Assembly (NCBI RefSeq): GCF_033807575.1
Contig: NW_026907817.1
Span: forward strand, 24,284-88,283
DNA length: 64,000 bases
Reading direction: 5' to 3'
Source: Cydia pomonella
Lineage: Eukaryota; Arthropoda; Insecta; Lepidoptera; Tortricidae
The translations under genes and the position numbers were made by a program. How positions within the stretch are numbered: position 1 is the first letter of the stretch; every line of letters begins with the position of its first letter. Below the pieces are notes generated by a model. The model had not been told where the DNA came from. It did not search any database and worked only from the letters and a program-made list of their open reading frames with translations. This document shows, piece after piece, positions 45,841 through 56,457 of the stretch.

Positions 45841-45917
45841 CAAATAAAATTTTGTAATGTCGCTAGATGCCGCTGTCATAATTTTGTCAATTGTCATTTA
45901 TAAGGGGAACCTTATGC

Positions 45918-46118
45918 CTTAAGGCCTGTTTCATAATGTCCATGGAAATTATTGGATAGCTAATTAACAAATAAATTAACTGCCAGATAAAACTTAGCAC
46001 TTTACTTACCAGTTAAGCTAATTTGAAGATTGTGAAACGCCAACGATGACTGTATTCCTCTGATAAGTGACAAGTAGCTTATTCAGGACTTTACTTGGAC
46101 ATTGCGAAACAGGAGCTT
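45918..46118. mobile_element. 200-bp MITE (family C)
   Basis: The ends TAAGGCCTGTTTCATAATGTC and GACATTGCGAAACAGGAGCTTA are inverted. The interior has AATTAACAAATAAATTAACTG, shared with 60684-60865. Confidence 0.65.
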
Positions 46119-46517
46119 AGTAATAAATAAAAGATAAATGGAGAAAGACTACCTTATGACAAACCTTATGAAATATATCCGTCTCATACAGTTCCTTGTA
46201 TTCAATTCCAAAAGAGAACGCCCCAGGACCTCAAAACGCACGTGCCGCTTAGCCCGCAATGCGTCGGATTCGGACGTTTTTCGCCAAGGACTTGCGCTCA
46301 ACAAAATATCAAATACAAATGGCCGGGAGAATCATTCCCAGCACTCACCGAGAAAAGGCAAAATAATAGGTTTACCAGTCCAGATTTCATGCCTCATTGC
46401 CTTTATAAAGTCATAAAAATACTACATATAAAAGGAATACAAAAAGATAATATTATAGGCTGGTAATTTTTGCCATATACTGGATAATAAATATTATAGG
46501 ACATTATTATACAAATA

Positions 46518-46775
46518 AACGATTATTTATTTACAATAACATTATACATAATGGATATATACAGAAGATTACTATAACTAGCTTAAATCTAATATAGGCC
46601 CTTGAGGCATTGCCGGCAGCACCAAGGATGCTGCCGGCATTTCCTCGTTGTATCGCAATACTTCGTGCAAGGAAGCCGCCAGCTCTTCGGTCACCAGTTA
46701 CGTCAACCAGACGTTCGCGATTTCTGCAAAAAGCTTGTGCGCGCTGAGACCCCATGGACCTAAAGTTTCAAGGTT
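46518..46775 (-). pseudogene. Retroelement ORF C-terminus plus tail, insertion 1 in the SINE
   Basis: On the minus strand the frame reads VDVTGDRRAGGFLARS then IAIQRGNAGSILG, the same C-terminal block as at 10815-10990. It runs on into the 3' UTR (TATATCCATTATGTATAATG) ending at the SINE. A CCGGCAGCACCAAGGATGC/TGCCGGC hairpin is visible. Only the last 250 bp or so of the parent element is present. Confidence 0.55.
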
Positions 46776-46829
46776 AAATTGACTGAAGTCCCACAGTAAG
46801 CTCAATAAGGCTTGTGTTGAATAGGTAGT

Positions 46830-47068
46830 GAGACTAATAATAGTGACTGTCTAACACTATTATTATTATTATTATTTTTTTTTTCTAACGTCAAATGAAA
46901 GATATTTATTGACAATAACAATATACATAATGGATATATACAGATGATTACTATAACTAGCTTATATCTAAAATAGGCCCTTGAGGCATTGTACCAAGGA
47001 TGCTGGCGGCATTTCCTCGTTGTATCGCAATACTGATACGTTGTGCGAGGAATTACGTCAACCAATAA
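46830..47068 (-). repeat. Same retroelement tail, insertion 2 in the SINE
   Basis: CAATATACATAATGGATATA, then TATACAGATGATTACTATAAC and AGGCCCTTGAGGCATTG, match insertion 1. The outer part is shorter and it begins with a TATTATTATTATT/poly-T tract. Confidence 0.6.
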
Positions 47069-47394
47069 TTCTCTAAATCTCACTACCTATTGGGCCAGAT
47101 AGGTCGTCAAAAGTATCTATATAATAATCTATGCGAGGTAGGAGGTAATTGCTATTATATTTAAATTGAAAACATTGGAAGACCGTTTAATGTAGGTAAC
47201 ACCAAGTCAGAAATTTTCATTCCAATCAAGTCAAATATAGTGTCTTCTAATTCATTGATCGTAAACTGTGAAACTTGGGCCTAATTTGTTTTATAATATT
47301 GGAACCATAAACTGTGAACTAACTACACACTAAAAACTAATATAGCAGAAAAGACCTTTCGAATTACGCATATGCCGAGGTAACTTTTTTACTT

Positions 47395-48255
47395 TACAAT
47401 ACTTTTACAATAGCACGCAACCACAGATCAACTTAAACCTCAAAATACACACCTGTTCACGTACCAATAGTATATTATGTAACTGTAAGGATATTGAGAG
47501 GGTTAGTTCCACAAAATACCTTGGGGTCTTATTAGACCAGCGCCTCTCATGGCATCCACATATTGAGTTTGTGAACTGTAGGATAAGAAAGCTTGTATGG
47601 ATATTTAAAATGCTAAGACATGTTGCCAACAAGACCCTTCTTGACCAACTTTACACAACACTAGCGGAATCCATCATGTCCTACTGCATTACTGTCTGGG
47701 GCGGCGCAACCAAATCCAAATTCTTGGAAGTGGAGAGGGGGCAACGATGTTTATTAAAAGTAATGTACTTCAGGCCATACAGGTTTCCCACAAATGAACT
47801 GTATCAGACTAGTGGCCTATTATCTATGCGAAGGCTGTATGTCCTCCGTACAATACTAAAATTACACCAAACGCTAAAATTCACTCCTACGCAGCCTTCA
47901 AGAAGAAGAATGAACATTGTTGCCCCACTCACAACATATAAATCCTTGTTTGCTAAAAGGCAGTACAAGACACAATCCGCTTACCTTTACAACAAAATAA
48001 ATGTAAAAATTAATATATACGAACAGAGAATACATAATTGTAAAAAATCCGTAGTGGAATGGTTGAAAATACTTAGTTATGAAGACACTGAACTTCTACT
48101 TAATCTTGCCCTTAACTAATTTGTAAATCTATGCTAAATAAAACAAACTGTGTAATTCTGTATAATATTCTTTAATTAAGCAAGTACATAACATAAAATG
48201 AAATTGTAACATTAGTTAAACATTTACATGCACACACGCAGACACATACGCGCGC

Positions 48256-48321
<66 letters not shown>

Positions 48322-48600
48322 GCACCCAACTACAGGTTCCTATTTAGCCGTAAGGCTATTATTATTACTACAACTGCTCTGTCGTCGTAATGAGTACTTC
48401 TAGTTTTTAAGTTATAGATTATTAATCAGATAGTTACGATTGTTACAAACAACCATTGTTTATTATGGAGGAGCGGGACTTCCTGACACAGGTATTTCTT
48501 ACCTACTAGGAAGACCCAACCTTGATGGTCACATGTGTACCCAACAGTTATGAAATAAAATCATTTTCATTTTCATTTTTCATTTTCAAAAAAAAACTTT
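47395..48600 (+). pseudogene. 5'-truncated Jockey/CR1-like LINE, ORF2 C-terminus and 3' UTR
   Basis: An uninterrupted frame of about 240 codons runs from about 47395 to the stop at 48119, with no start of its own. Blocks are INLNLKIHTCSRTNSILCNC, TKYLGVLLDQRLSWHPHIEF, RKLVWIFKMLRHVANKTLL and YTTLAESIMSYCITVWGG, the thumb and C-terminal region that follows the catalytic YADD in this LINE type. The 3' UTR holds a (CA)n run (48259-48318), GGAGCGGGACTTCCTGACAC, an AATAAAA signal and ends in ATTTTCATTTTCATTTTTC repeats. Because the frame is open, the insertion is fairly recent, but the polymerase core is missing. Confidence 0.85.
48259..48318 (+). repeat. (CA)n microsatellite in the LINE 3' UTR
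   Basis: About 30 CA units preceded by CGCGCGC. The reversed LINE tail at 44.2-44.6 kb carries the equivalent tract. Confidence 0.95.
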
Positions 48601-50435
48601 TACTCATTTCAAGGTCATATTACGCTGGATTACCTTAAATCTGACTCGTCTACGTCAGTGGAATTCGTAAAAAATATACGGTCAGTACAAGCCGGGGCGG
48701 ATGATGACAAGTAAGAGCTTTATGAGGTGAGGTATTGTCACGGGGAACACACACACTTGCTCAAACGGCGTTTTTTATTCCACCAATTTTTGACTCATAA
48801 TCGTAGATATTAAACACGCGTGCTTTTTCAGCATATTATAACACTCGTGCTTTTTCATTATATTATCCGACTGAGTTAAGAAGGTAACTGATTGCTAATA
48901 ATATGTACGGAAACGGAGCCTTCTTAAATTGGTCGAGTAGATTTTACAACGTGGACTGGCGGGGCGGAGGCGGCAAGCGGTATGAAAATATGAAAGTTTC
49001 TTTTTTCCTCGCAAGTGTGTTGAAAAACGTCGTATGAAACGCGCGTGCTATTGTCATTACACACATCGGCTTTCTTATTGCACAATATCGCATCGTGTGT
49101 AATGACCAACTTAGCACACTTGTATCACAATGTACTATTTTATATCCACGCTACCTAAAAATATGGCTGATTTGGAGGACTATTTTCTAATACCGACCAC
49201 CATCGACTGAGTTGCGAATGTTATATGTAATGTTCATGTATTTAGCATTATCTCTAGTCTAAAGATTTTCTCGAATTGAAACGTATGAGAGTGGTTTTAA
49301 TTTTTAACTCATCTTTAATATCTCAGTGAAGTAAAACAAAATTAGTAAAAATCACTCTATTTAAAATTTAACTTTGCTTCTTTGAAAGATATAAAGTCAA
49401 TGGCAGCCATGCTTACTCAGCAGGAAAACCGAGTTTCAGCAAAAAAACTTCACTAGACTTTTCTTGAACATTGCACTGCAAGTAAATTATTAGCTCAGCC
49501 AGAAACTTTGCGGCTTCGCTGAGTCTAGACCTTGATACTTTGTGACTTTAAGTATACTATAGGTATGAAAAGTTTGGGATGCCTACTTAAATTTCATTGT
49601 TCGTTGTAATAATTAATTTTTGAGAAAAAAATATACACATTTTTATTAGTCGAGAGCCAACGAGTAGAGGAGAGTGGGGTACAGTGAATCGAGGGTAACA
49701 GTAGATCTTTTGCAATGACTTGTTGAGAGGGAAGCGCTCACGACGTTACTGCTTAGCTATACGCCCCCTGGGTAATGGAACCGCGCGCGAAATCACATTT
49801 TCGTACAAACGTAGTCCTCATTTTCCCCTCTGGATATTAACATTTTTGAAAATATTTTGACGCAATTTGTACGCTACTGCTACGTTTGAATTTTTTCGAA
49901 GCATTTAAAAGTTTGTATGAAATCTGTTTTCGCACCTAAATTTCCACCATCCACCATCAAATTATATAAAAATATTTTCTCATAATGTCAGTGTCCAGAG
50001 AGAAAAAATGGGGACTACGTTTGTATGGAGAATCTGCCGTCCTCTTTCCTCTTTTTCTCTTCAGAACAAAAAATCGCAATGGTAAGCGCCGGCTATCGAG
50101 TAGCAATAGGTAATTTTTTTCATGATTAAAAAAAAGTTTGATTGTAAAGTGTAAAGAAGAAGTGATTTTTTTAATTAGTATAGAGTCAACGAGTAGGGGA
50201 GAGTATTCATTGTTGTATATATGGTTTTAAGTATGGGGAGACCCACTAAATTCTCTTTTTTTGCGCATTAACTTATGTTTTGGAGCTATAACTATACTCC
50301 TTTTTTTTCCAAACATGATGAAGGCGTAATTTGACTCCCTAATGCATAGTTGATTTGACTTCCAGTTTACATACTGATGATTGTTAAAAAAAATGAGTAT
50401 TAACACAAAGTACATACATACACACACATACATAC
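48601..50435. other. No gene recognised
   Basis: CCAACGAGTAGAGGAGAGT (49658) and TCAACGAGTAGGGGAGAGT (50185) are direct copies bounding a stretch of about 530 bp, perhaps the ends of an unidentified element. No frames of note. Confidence 0.45.
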
Positions 50436-50439
50436 ACAC

Positions 50440-50540
50440 AAACATACACATACGCTACGGACCACTACTACGGAGACTGCTTACCATCAGGCAGGCCGTA
50501 TGCTTGTTTGCCACCGACGTAGTTTTAAAAAAAAAAGTTC
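50440..50540 (+). mobile_element. LINE 3' end (family B), truncated
   Basis: GACTGCTTACCATCAGGCAGG, then CCGTATGCTTGTTTGCCACC and GACGTAGTTTTAAAAAAAAA. The A-tail gives plus orientation. Confidence 0.65.
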
Positions 50541-51039
50541 TAATGATTTTTGTGCTTAATTGTTTAATTTTATGAAATAAATTTGTTGGTTTTTATATCA
50601 ATAGAAAACTATTTTTTTATGATTAAAATGTTTCCACACGAAAGTTGGTCTTAATTTATTGTTAAGGTCGCTGTGCCATGTTCCTTAAGCTCAAATATAC
50701 TCCATCGCACCGTATCTTGTACAGCAGGCATTAATAAACGAGTCTCAGCTCAGTAATGGCCGGCGGGTCTAGCAGCTAATTGGTAGCTTCCAGACATCTG
50801 GTTCACGAAACATTTTAGTTCCACTAACAGTCGGAAATACTTGACCCTTTTGTTCATTCTGGCTATACGTTACTAGAGGCCAGTCTATACTGGGAGAACT
50901 GGACATCTCGCTGAGTCTCATGAACTACTGCATTCGTATGTAGGAGATGAATGGGGGAGTAATTACCTCGGCTATCGTCTAGCTAGGATACTGTAGAATA
51001 GTCAAAGGGTACATAGTTCGAGAACATTTCGATAGGCTG

Positions 51040-51205
51040 CCTCAAAATGTTGGAATAATATTCCTCCGACAATAGTAAACGATCCTGCACTGTTTACATT
51101 CAAAACAAATTGAAACCTCATATACCTACTGGATAAGTAAACCGGCTGTGTAATGTACCGCCGTTTCGACATGCCGAGGTTTTCCGAGGAACTATACTTA
51201 GCCCA
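51040..51205 (+). pseudogene. LINE ORF C-terminal fragment
   Basis: The plus strand can be read as WNNIPPTIVNDPALFTFKTN then LKPHIP, the typical end of a Jockey/CR1-like ORF (WNxLP ... FKxxLKxHL), followed by a stop. Reading requires tolerating small indels. The 81-codon minus-strand frame over it is a shadow. Confidence 0.45.
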
Positions 51206-51216
51206 TACTAATACAA

Positions 51217-51282
51217 AAAAATAGGAACGCTCTTTTTTTAATCCCATGGTTCAAAAAAGGAGCGTTCCTAATTTTTTTAAGG
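51217..51282. repeat. Hairpin
   Basis: AAAAAAATAGGAACGCTCTTT pairs with AAAGGAGCGTTCCTAATTTTTTT around a central ATCCCATGGTT. The stem is about 27 bp with one bulge. The A-tail of the preceding LINE fragment and the start of the following LINE tail appear to have formed it. Confidence 0.7.
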
Positions 51283-51410
51283 GTCGACAAAGCGCGTGTT
51301 ACACGTACAGCCCTGGAGCCGCAGGAGTCTGTAGACTACAGTGATAGCTTAACATCAGCCAGGGCATATGCTTGTTTGTCACCGAAGTGGAATACTAAAA
51401 ATAAAGTTAT
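51283..51410 (+). mobile_element. LINE 3' end (family B), truncated
   Basis: AAGGGTCGACAAAGCGCGTG, then GAGCCGCAGGAGTCTGTAG, GCATATGCTTGTTTGTCACC and GAAGTGGAATACTAAAAATA. A diverged copy. Confidence 0.65.
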
Positions 51411-52196
51411 GTTTTTATTTGGGCTGCAAATTTAGTGTAACCAAAAGTGGCCCTGGCATTGAAGCTGTTATTCTTTGGTTCAAATACTTCAAATCTTCTA
51501 CCAGTCATATTATTTGTGTAATTTAAGTATAAAACAGTAATACTGTTGTTTTTGTTAACTACGAATTTTATTTCTATTCTAACGTAAATATGGAGGTGGG
51601 TTATTATTCATTATCTACTCTTACTCGTACATCGTCGTATGTCAGATGAGCTTACATTTGTTAGTAAACATCCGTCGCAACACTCGAGTGGTCTCAAGAG
51701 ACGAGCTAAGCTACACTCCCGCGATGCCACGAAATGCGAACACGACTCAATATTAGGCTGCTCAGCTTTTGAGTCGAAAAACGTCGTAACTACGTATGAA
51801 GCCTATACGCACTTGTGCCGTTTTGTATTTGGTGGATCTTCAGTTTGAGTCGAAAAACGCCTTAACTACGTATGAAGCTTGTATGTATTTGCAATATTTT
51901 TCCTGTGGATAGAAATGGATTTTCAGTGAGAAAATATCGCGAGGTGGGAGCTGGGATTATTGCGACGACTAGTAAGCTTTAACCAACATTTTCAGTGTGA
52001 AATAGTAAGCTAGATTTAAGAAGAGGAGGTAGCTGCGAGGGTACCATTCTACCATTATCTATTAACTCATAAGCCTTATTGGAACGATAAAAGGGCCACA
52101 AATGGTCAATCAAGAATGTTGATATTAGCTAAGACGCCCCGATGCCAAAATAAAAAGCGTGTGTTCAAATCCTGCTTGCATTCCGTATTTACTAAG
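51411..52196. other. Unassigned; contains a short direct duplication
   Basis: TTGAGTCGAAAAACG(T/C)C then TTAACTACGTATGAAGC-like sequence occurs twice about 75 bp apart (51770 and 51845). The 69-codon frame over the first copy is not recognisable. Confidence 0.45.
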
Positions 52197-52368
52197 TGCA
52201 CTTCGAATATTTTGTGGTGCGCGTGCCGCGACCGTTGCAGGAGACCATCGAATGCGTCTACTTCTGGCCGAAGGATCTCGTATTTCGGAAGTTTTGGAAC
52301 AAACTTTAGCGAATCTGTTACAAGATCAGACGATTCAACGGAACCACGCCGTTTTGTCGCCTAAATAA
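52197..52368 (+). CDS. Possible 3'-terminal coding exon, unknown protein
   Basis: After a splice-acceptor-like TTCCGTATTTACTAAG the frame reads ALRIFCGARAATVAGDHRMR, then LLLAEGSRISEVLEQTLANL and LQDQTIQRNHAVLSPK, and ends at TAA. The composition (amphipathic helices, few rare residues, higher G+C than the flanks) looks like real protein, possibly the end of an armadillo/HEAT-like helical protein. I do not recognise a family and found no partner exon upstream. It could equally be a chance frame or a decayed copy. No function is proposed. Confidence 0.25.
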
Positions 52369-52997
52369 TGTTTTGTTTTTAAGTTTATAAAATTCATATA
52401 TTGGAAGGAAGTTCCTTATAGGACGGTTGGCGGATGGGGGCTAGGTGAAAAAAAGTATAAGATTTTCTGTCACAGCCCTCTTTTGTTTAAATTCTTTTTT
52501 CGAGAATAAGTAGCCTAATTTCACCGACTTACGTATGTACCTACTATAGTGCCGCAGTTGGCCAACAGCCGCTTATAAACTATGTGGTAAATAGAAAATA
52601 AAAATAAATGTATTAGTCACTTTTTGCGTAGGAAAATGTTAACAAAGTTGCAAGTAGTTGGTGTAGGTACAAAAAAAGTAGATATATTTCTTATGTTATA
52701 ACCGCAAATGTATGCGTAAAATGAGAATAGGCCTATATATAGCATATAGAATATGCCATACGCCTTTATAAAGTAGCACACGGTGCTTAGCCAACGTGCC
52801 AATCGTTAACTCTCCGTAGCGTAGCGTAGTTATCTCTCTCTATCACTCTTCCATATTAGTGCGACAGTGACAGTTGCGTTTCGTTCGCTAGAGAGCGTTA
52901 ACGATTGGTAAGTTGGCTACGCACCCGGGTAGCTTTATTTAGTCCAAGTTTTTAGTTGACTTGTATATCTAAAACGGAAGTAATGGTTTTTCATTGT

Positions 52998-53041
<44 letters not shown>

Positions 53042-53454
53042 CTTTATTTCTTAATAATTTTATTCTTTGTTAATCCGAATAGCTGTTGTTTCCGGAATGG
53101 ATACTGACTGCTGATATTTGGTGTCTCCAGGTAGGGTTGCCAGCTAACCAACTAGATTTTTAACCAACTGAAAAAAGGCACCCATTGCAGGCGAGGTGGT
53201 TTGGGGCTTGAGGGCGAAAATTCGAGACTGTAATGGTGCCTTTCACGCTTTTCATTTCGAATACGAGGGAACTAAATAAAAACCGAACCGCAGAGATTTA
53301 TGTGTATTTTGGAAAGTTATCCAGAGTGGCAGATACTTTTAGCGTGTTGTATTGATGCCTATTGTACCTATATTTTACTCAAATTTTCATTACACATATT
53401 CTCATGTACACATCGCCGCCAATAAAGTTTTCTACAAAAACTTATTTTTATAAT
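52369..53454. other. No gene recognised; (TA)n at 53004-53036
   Basis: A run of about 16 TA units. CTCTCCGTAGCGTAGCGTAG and an inverse-like CTAGAGAGCGTTAACGATTGG about 90 bp apart suggest a foldback remnant at 52795-52915. Confidence 0.45.
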
Positions 53455-53735
53455 GATTATAGTCGTAAATGTAGTCGCCAGCTAAACTGTGGAATGAACT
53501 GTCGTCTGCGGTATATCAGAACAGATACGAGTACGACCTTCAAACTTTCAAGAAAAGAGTAGGTATACTCCCATCTTAGGGCCCCGTAGGGCCATCGTAT
53601 CGGCCCTTAAAGGCCAGCAACGCAATTAAGAGCCCTCTGGTAAGTGGTTCTGGTGTCCATGGGTGACGGTAATGGCTTACCATCTGGGGATTGTCTGGTG
53701 ATTGATCTGTCTCTTTGCCTCCTATATTATAAAAC
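53455..53735 (+). pseudogene. LINE ORF C-terminus and 3' end (family B)
   Basis: The plus strand reads PAKLWNELSSAVYQNRYEYD then LQTFKKRVG, the standard end of a Jockey/CR1-like ORF. It runs into the family B tail (GGCCAGCAACGCAATTAAGAG ... CTTTGCCTCCTATATTATAA). This copy identifies the other family B fragments as tails of this LINE. The opposing 81-codon frame is a shadow. Confidence 0.65.
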
Positions 53736-53794
53736 ATTGTATTTATAAAATAATAGTAGTCTATCCATACAAGCTCGCGGTTTTTTTTATACCA

Positions 53795-53905
53795 TAAAAG
53801 CAGCGTCAAACGCATTGACATTATTCGACATTCCGTGATCGCATGCGTTCAACGCTGCGTCTATCGCATGAAAGATCCGCGCGCTTTATACTTGAGCTAT
53901 ATCAC
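53795..53905 (-). repeat. MITE arm related to 44135-44690
   Basis: The reverse complement contains AAGCGCGCGGATCTTTCATG, then CGATAGACGCAGCGTTGAAC and GCATGCGATCACGGAATG, matching the left arm at 44.1-44.2 kb. It also contains GCGTTTGACGCTGC from the other arm, so it is a short uninterrupted version. Confidence 0.55.
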
Positions 53906-54149
53906 GCAGTATTGTTATTGGATTGTTGCCGTGAAAGCAGTCGGAAATGTTTGTAGTATGGTTCGTTTGTAAACTTGATACTCCTTTCAGTCTCGTTTTC
54001 AAATGACTTTCTTTACACTGTTGTTACAGGAGGCTATTCGAACTTCACACATTTCCCACATTGTCATAGCCTACCTCGCACCCAACCCAACAGACTGAAG
54101 AATAAACGTAGAAATCATCTTACTTTATTCTCCCTGAAAGTGATAGAAA

Positions 54150-54420
54150 TAACCTATAGTCTGTTTGGAAAGAGAAGAGTCGTGTGTTCTCTTTCGGCAC
54201 AGACTCTAGCACTGATATTTTTAGGAGTAGGTACATTAATTTGGCAGAAGCTTACTTTAAATTCTGCGAAGTTTTTTTTATATTCTACGGGATTCTTCAA
54301 GCCGGGTGAGAAAATCGCGTCTGACAATTTGGCGCCCAACGTGGGGCCCGAACCCATTAACCTGAGATTAAAGTCTTTAAGGGCTTTACTAAGTTTGGAG
54401 ATTACTCATTAAATATCACT
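54150..54420 (+). mobile_element. LTR 3' edge with primer-binding site
   Basis: TGGCGCCCAACGTGGGGC at 54330-54347 is a textbook lysine-tRNA primer-binding sequence. It directly follows CTGACAATT, a plausible LTR end of the gypsy type. Upstream, 54150-54329 would be part of the LTR (left boundary not found); downstream is a leader-like stretch without gag. So this is a fragment of a gypsy-like or endogenous-retrovirus-like element. The overlapping 145- and 67-codon frames are not element proteins. Confidence 0.6.
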
Positions 54421-55106
54421 ATAACGCCGGGACATCAGACGAATAGTCTCATGTCCAATAATCTTTATATGCACTGGGAACAATGTCAAGAGAAGATCAA
54501 TTTGTAAAGTTCAAATACGCGGTCGTTTCCGTTATCGGTTCCAGTGGCGGTGAACAGTATCCGGCCTCCGGCCCGTAGAGTTACTTACTTCCGAATATAA
54601 TAAAATAAAATATCATTGAACAATTGAAGATCATTTAAGAGTCCGCAGCAAGCTTGGACAAATTTCACCTTTCCATACAAATAGAGTTTCGTTCTCATAT
54701 TAAAATTACGTATTGGATTGTATTGAAACTTTCCACATATAATGACATGAGGCATCTCTTCTTCAGTCAGTCTCTCAAGGCTGAGGATCGTGACATCATG
54801 TCCTTCTGTTGAAGATCAGATTCCTCCTATTCCTCGCCAAGCGCATGGCCTCGTGCAGTTTTAATTGCATAGGTGCAGTGATTTGAGCACACCATCTAGT
54901 AGGGGTATATGAGATATATCTATACCTATAATTATTTTATATAGCTCTTGGATGAAAACCTTAAATTTTCTGTATTTTTTTGGTATCTGAAGCTACATTA
55001 ACGAATTACAAGCATAGATTTACCTTATTTTATTGTAAGTACAAAGCTTCAGAGCTATCTAGCTAGTCGTTTTAGAATGAGAGCGTAACTATATTTGTAT
55101 TTTTTG
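54421..55106. other. No gene recognised
   Basis: Could include the decayed leader of the LTR element above. No gag or polymerase motif. Confidence 0.45.
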
Positions 55107-55360
55107 AAATAAATAAATATTATAGGACATTATTACAAAAACTAAGTTTCACAGTAAGCTCAATAAGGCTTGTGTTGTGGGTACTTAAACAACGATATAT
55201 ATAATATATATAAATACTTGTATACATAGAAAACAACCAAGACTCGGCAACAAATGTCCGTGCTTATCAAGTTATCACATAAATAAATGCCCTTACCAGG
55301 ATTTGAACCCGGGACCATCGGCTTCATGGGCAGGGTCACTAGACCAGACAGGTCGTCAAA
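55107..55360 (-). mobile_element. tRNA-derived SINE (family A), copy 5
   Basis: Near full length; tail AAATAAATAAATATTATAGG at the plus-strand left, B-box region GGTTCAAATCC on the minus strand. The opposing frames of 108 and 60 codons lie on the SINE and are not genes. Confidence 0.85.
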
Positions 55361-55564
55361 TGTATGGAGGGAGAACCGAGCTTGCTGCGGACCTTTAAAT
55401 ACTAGAAATATTAAAATATGTTTATTCTTCCTAGATTGTACTATCGAGATTTCGAATTTCATAATATGATAGAATATTGCGAACAATCTCTTGATCTAGG
55501 ACTTGTCTCGAAAAAGCAATAACGCTACCTATGAAGTAAACTAAAATATGACTATAAAATGATT

Positions 55565-55674
55565 TGCACCACCCCAGTAGCCCGAGGTTAACCATTAAAC
55601 TCAGTGTCAAATTGTTCGGTAATCATGATAACTCAAGGTTTAACCGGTTATCCCCGGGATTGTGGGGTGGTGCA
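55565..55674. mobile_element. 110-bp MITE
   Basis: The ends TGCACCACCCCAGTAGCCCG and GGGATTGTGGGGTGGTGCA form an inverted repeat that extends to the AGGTTAACCATTAAAC / GGTTTAACCGGTTATCC blocks (about 38 bp). No frame. Confidence 0.7.
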
Positions 55675-55766
55675 AGTGGTCCTTAGTGTATTGGCCTGGC
55701 AATAATATGAATGTGCGGTATTTTTTTTTTTTTTTTCTACTCGTCGACTGTAATAGTTGAATTAAG

Positions 55767-55924
55767 TATACAGTATGGGGTTCTTCAAAAATGGAGTGTA
55801 CAGGTTTTTAAAGGGTCGGCAACGCGCATGTAACACCTCTGGAGTCGCAGGCGTCCATAGGCTACGGTGACTGCTTACCATCAGATGGGCCGTATGCTTG
55901 TTTGCCACCGACGTGGTATAAAAA
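55767..55924 (+). mobile_element. LINE 3' end (family B) inside family F
   Basis: It is flanked by AATTAAG on both sides (55760-55766 and 55925-55931), and the host sequence is continuous in the 62.3-kb copy. The tail reads CCGACGTGGTATAAAAA. A clean target-primed insertion with a 7-bp duplication. Confidence 0.8.
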
Positions 55925-56308
55925 AATTAAGATTTCGTATAGCAATCTATAATTGCGTACTTTTCATGTATGGGCTCCCACTCAACTTAAAGATTCATTT
56001 TGACACGCTGTAGTCATCTGAAAAAAAAAATTGACCACGTTCCGCCGCGCTTCTATAGAAAAGACTAACGGGCGCGGGGCACAGGGCGCGGGGCGGGAGT
56101 CGCGCGTTTTTGTCTACAATTTTGTCTTCTAAGATACTTACCAATTTTCATTAATTATTTAGGTTTTATAGTAAAAAAAGTATTATTTTAGATGACTCGT
56201 AGAAAAAGTATTTTCAATCTCGTACCTTACTTAGGCAACTCAGCAAGCTTCGTTGCCTAAACACGGTACTCGACTGAAAAGCTCTATATTATATCACGAT
56301 TGTATAAT

Positions 56309-56457
56309 AGTACATTACGATACAAGTGCGAATTACCTATTCGCACATGTATCGTACAACGTTTTACAGTACATATGGCCCTTTAAATGTTCGACACAGT
56401 AACGTAATATGCTACTTCTCGCACTAGTGCTATAAAGTAGCCCCATATGTACTGTAA
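56309..56457. repeat. Cruciform-forming repeat, copy 4, internally deleted
   Basis: AGTACATTACGATACAAGTG joins directly to GCGAATTACCTATTCGC, dropping about 80 bp between two TGCGAA words of the full copy. Inserted near the end of family F. Confidence 0.75.

Larger units (their letters stand above)
46486..47110 (-). mobile_element. SINE family A, copy 4, split by two insertions
   Basis: SINE pieces lie at 46486-46517 (tail), 46776-46820 (ATTGACTGAAGTCCCACAG ... GGCTTGTGTTG) and about 47070-47110 (TCACTACCTATTGGGCCAG, then ATAGGTCGTCAAA). The two gaps are filled by copies of one other repeat. Confidence 0.7.

Noticed and set aside
45638..45847. Short frame starting with a signal-peptide-like hydrophobic run and several cysteines, followed by GTAAGT; looked like a secreted peptide exon.
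   Set aside because: The cysteine part is encoded by a common dispersed repeat (CTGCCTGTGGCATCGTAGCTC), so the similarity to a peptide precursor is accidental.
54154..54412. 145-codon plus and 67-codon minus frames near the primer-binding site, considered as gag.
   Set aside because: They cross the LTR edge and the primer-binding site itself, where a gag frame cannot lie, and show no gag motif.
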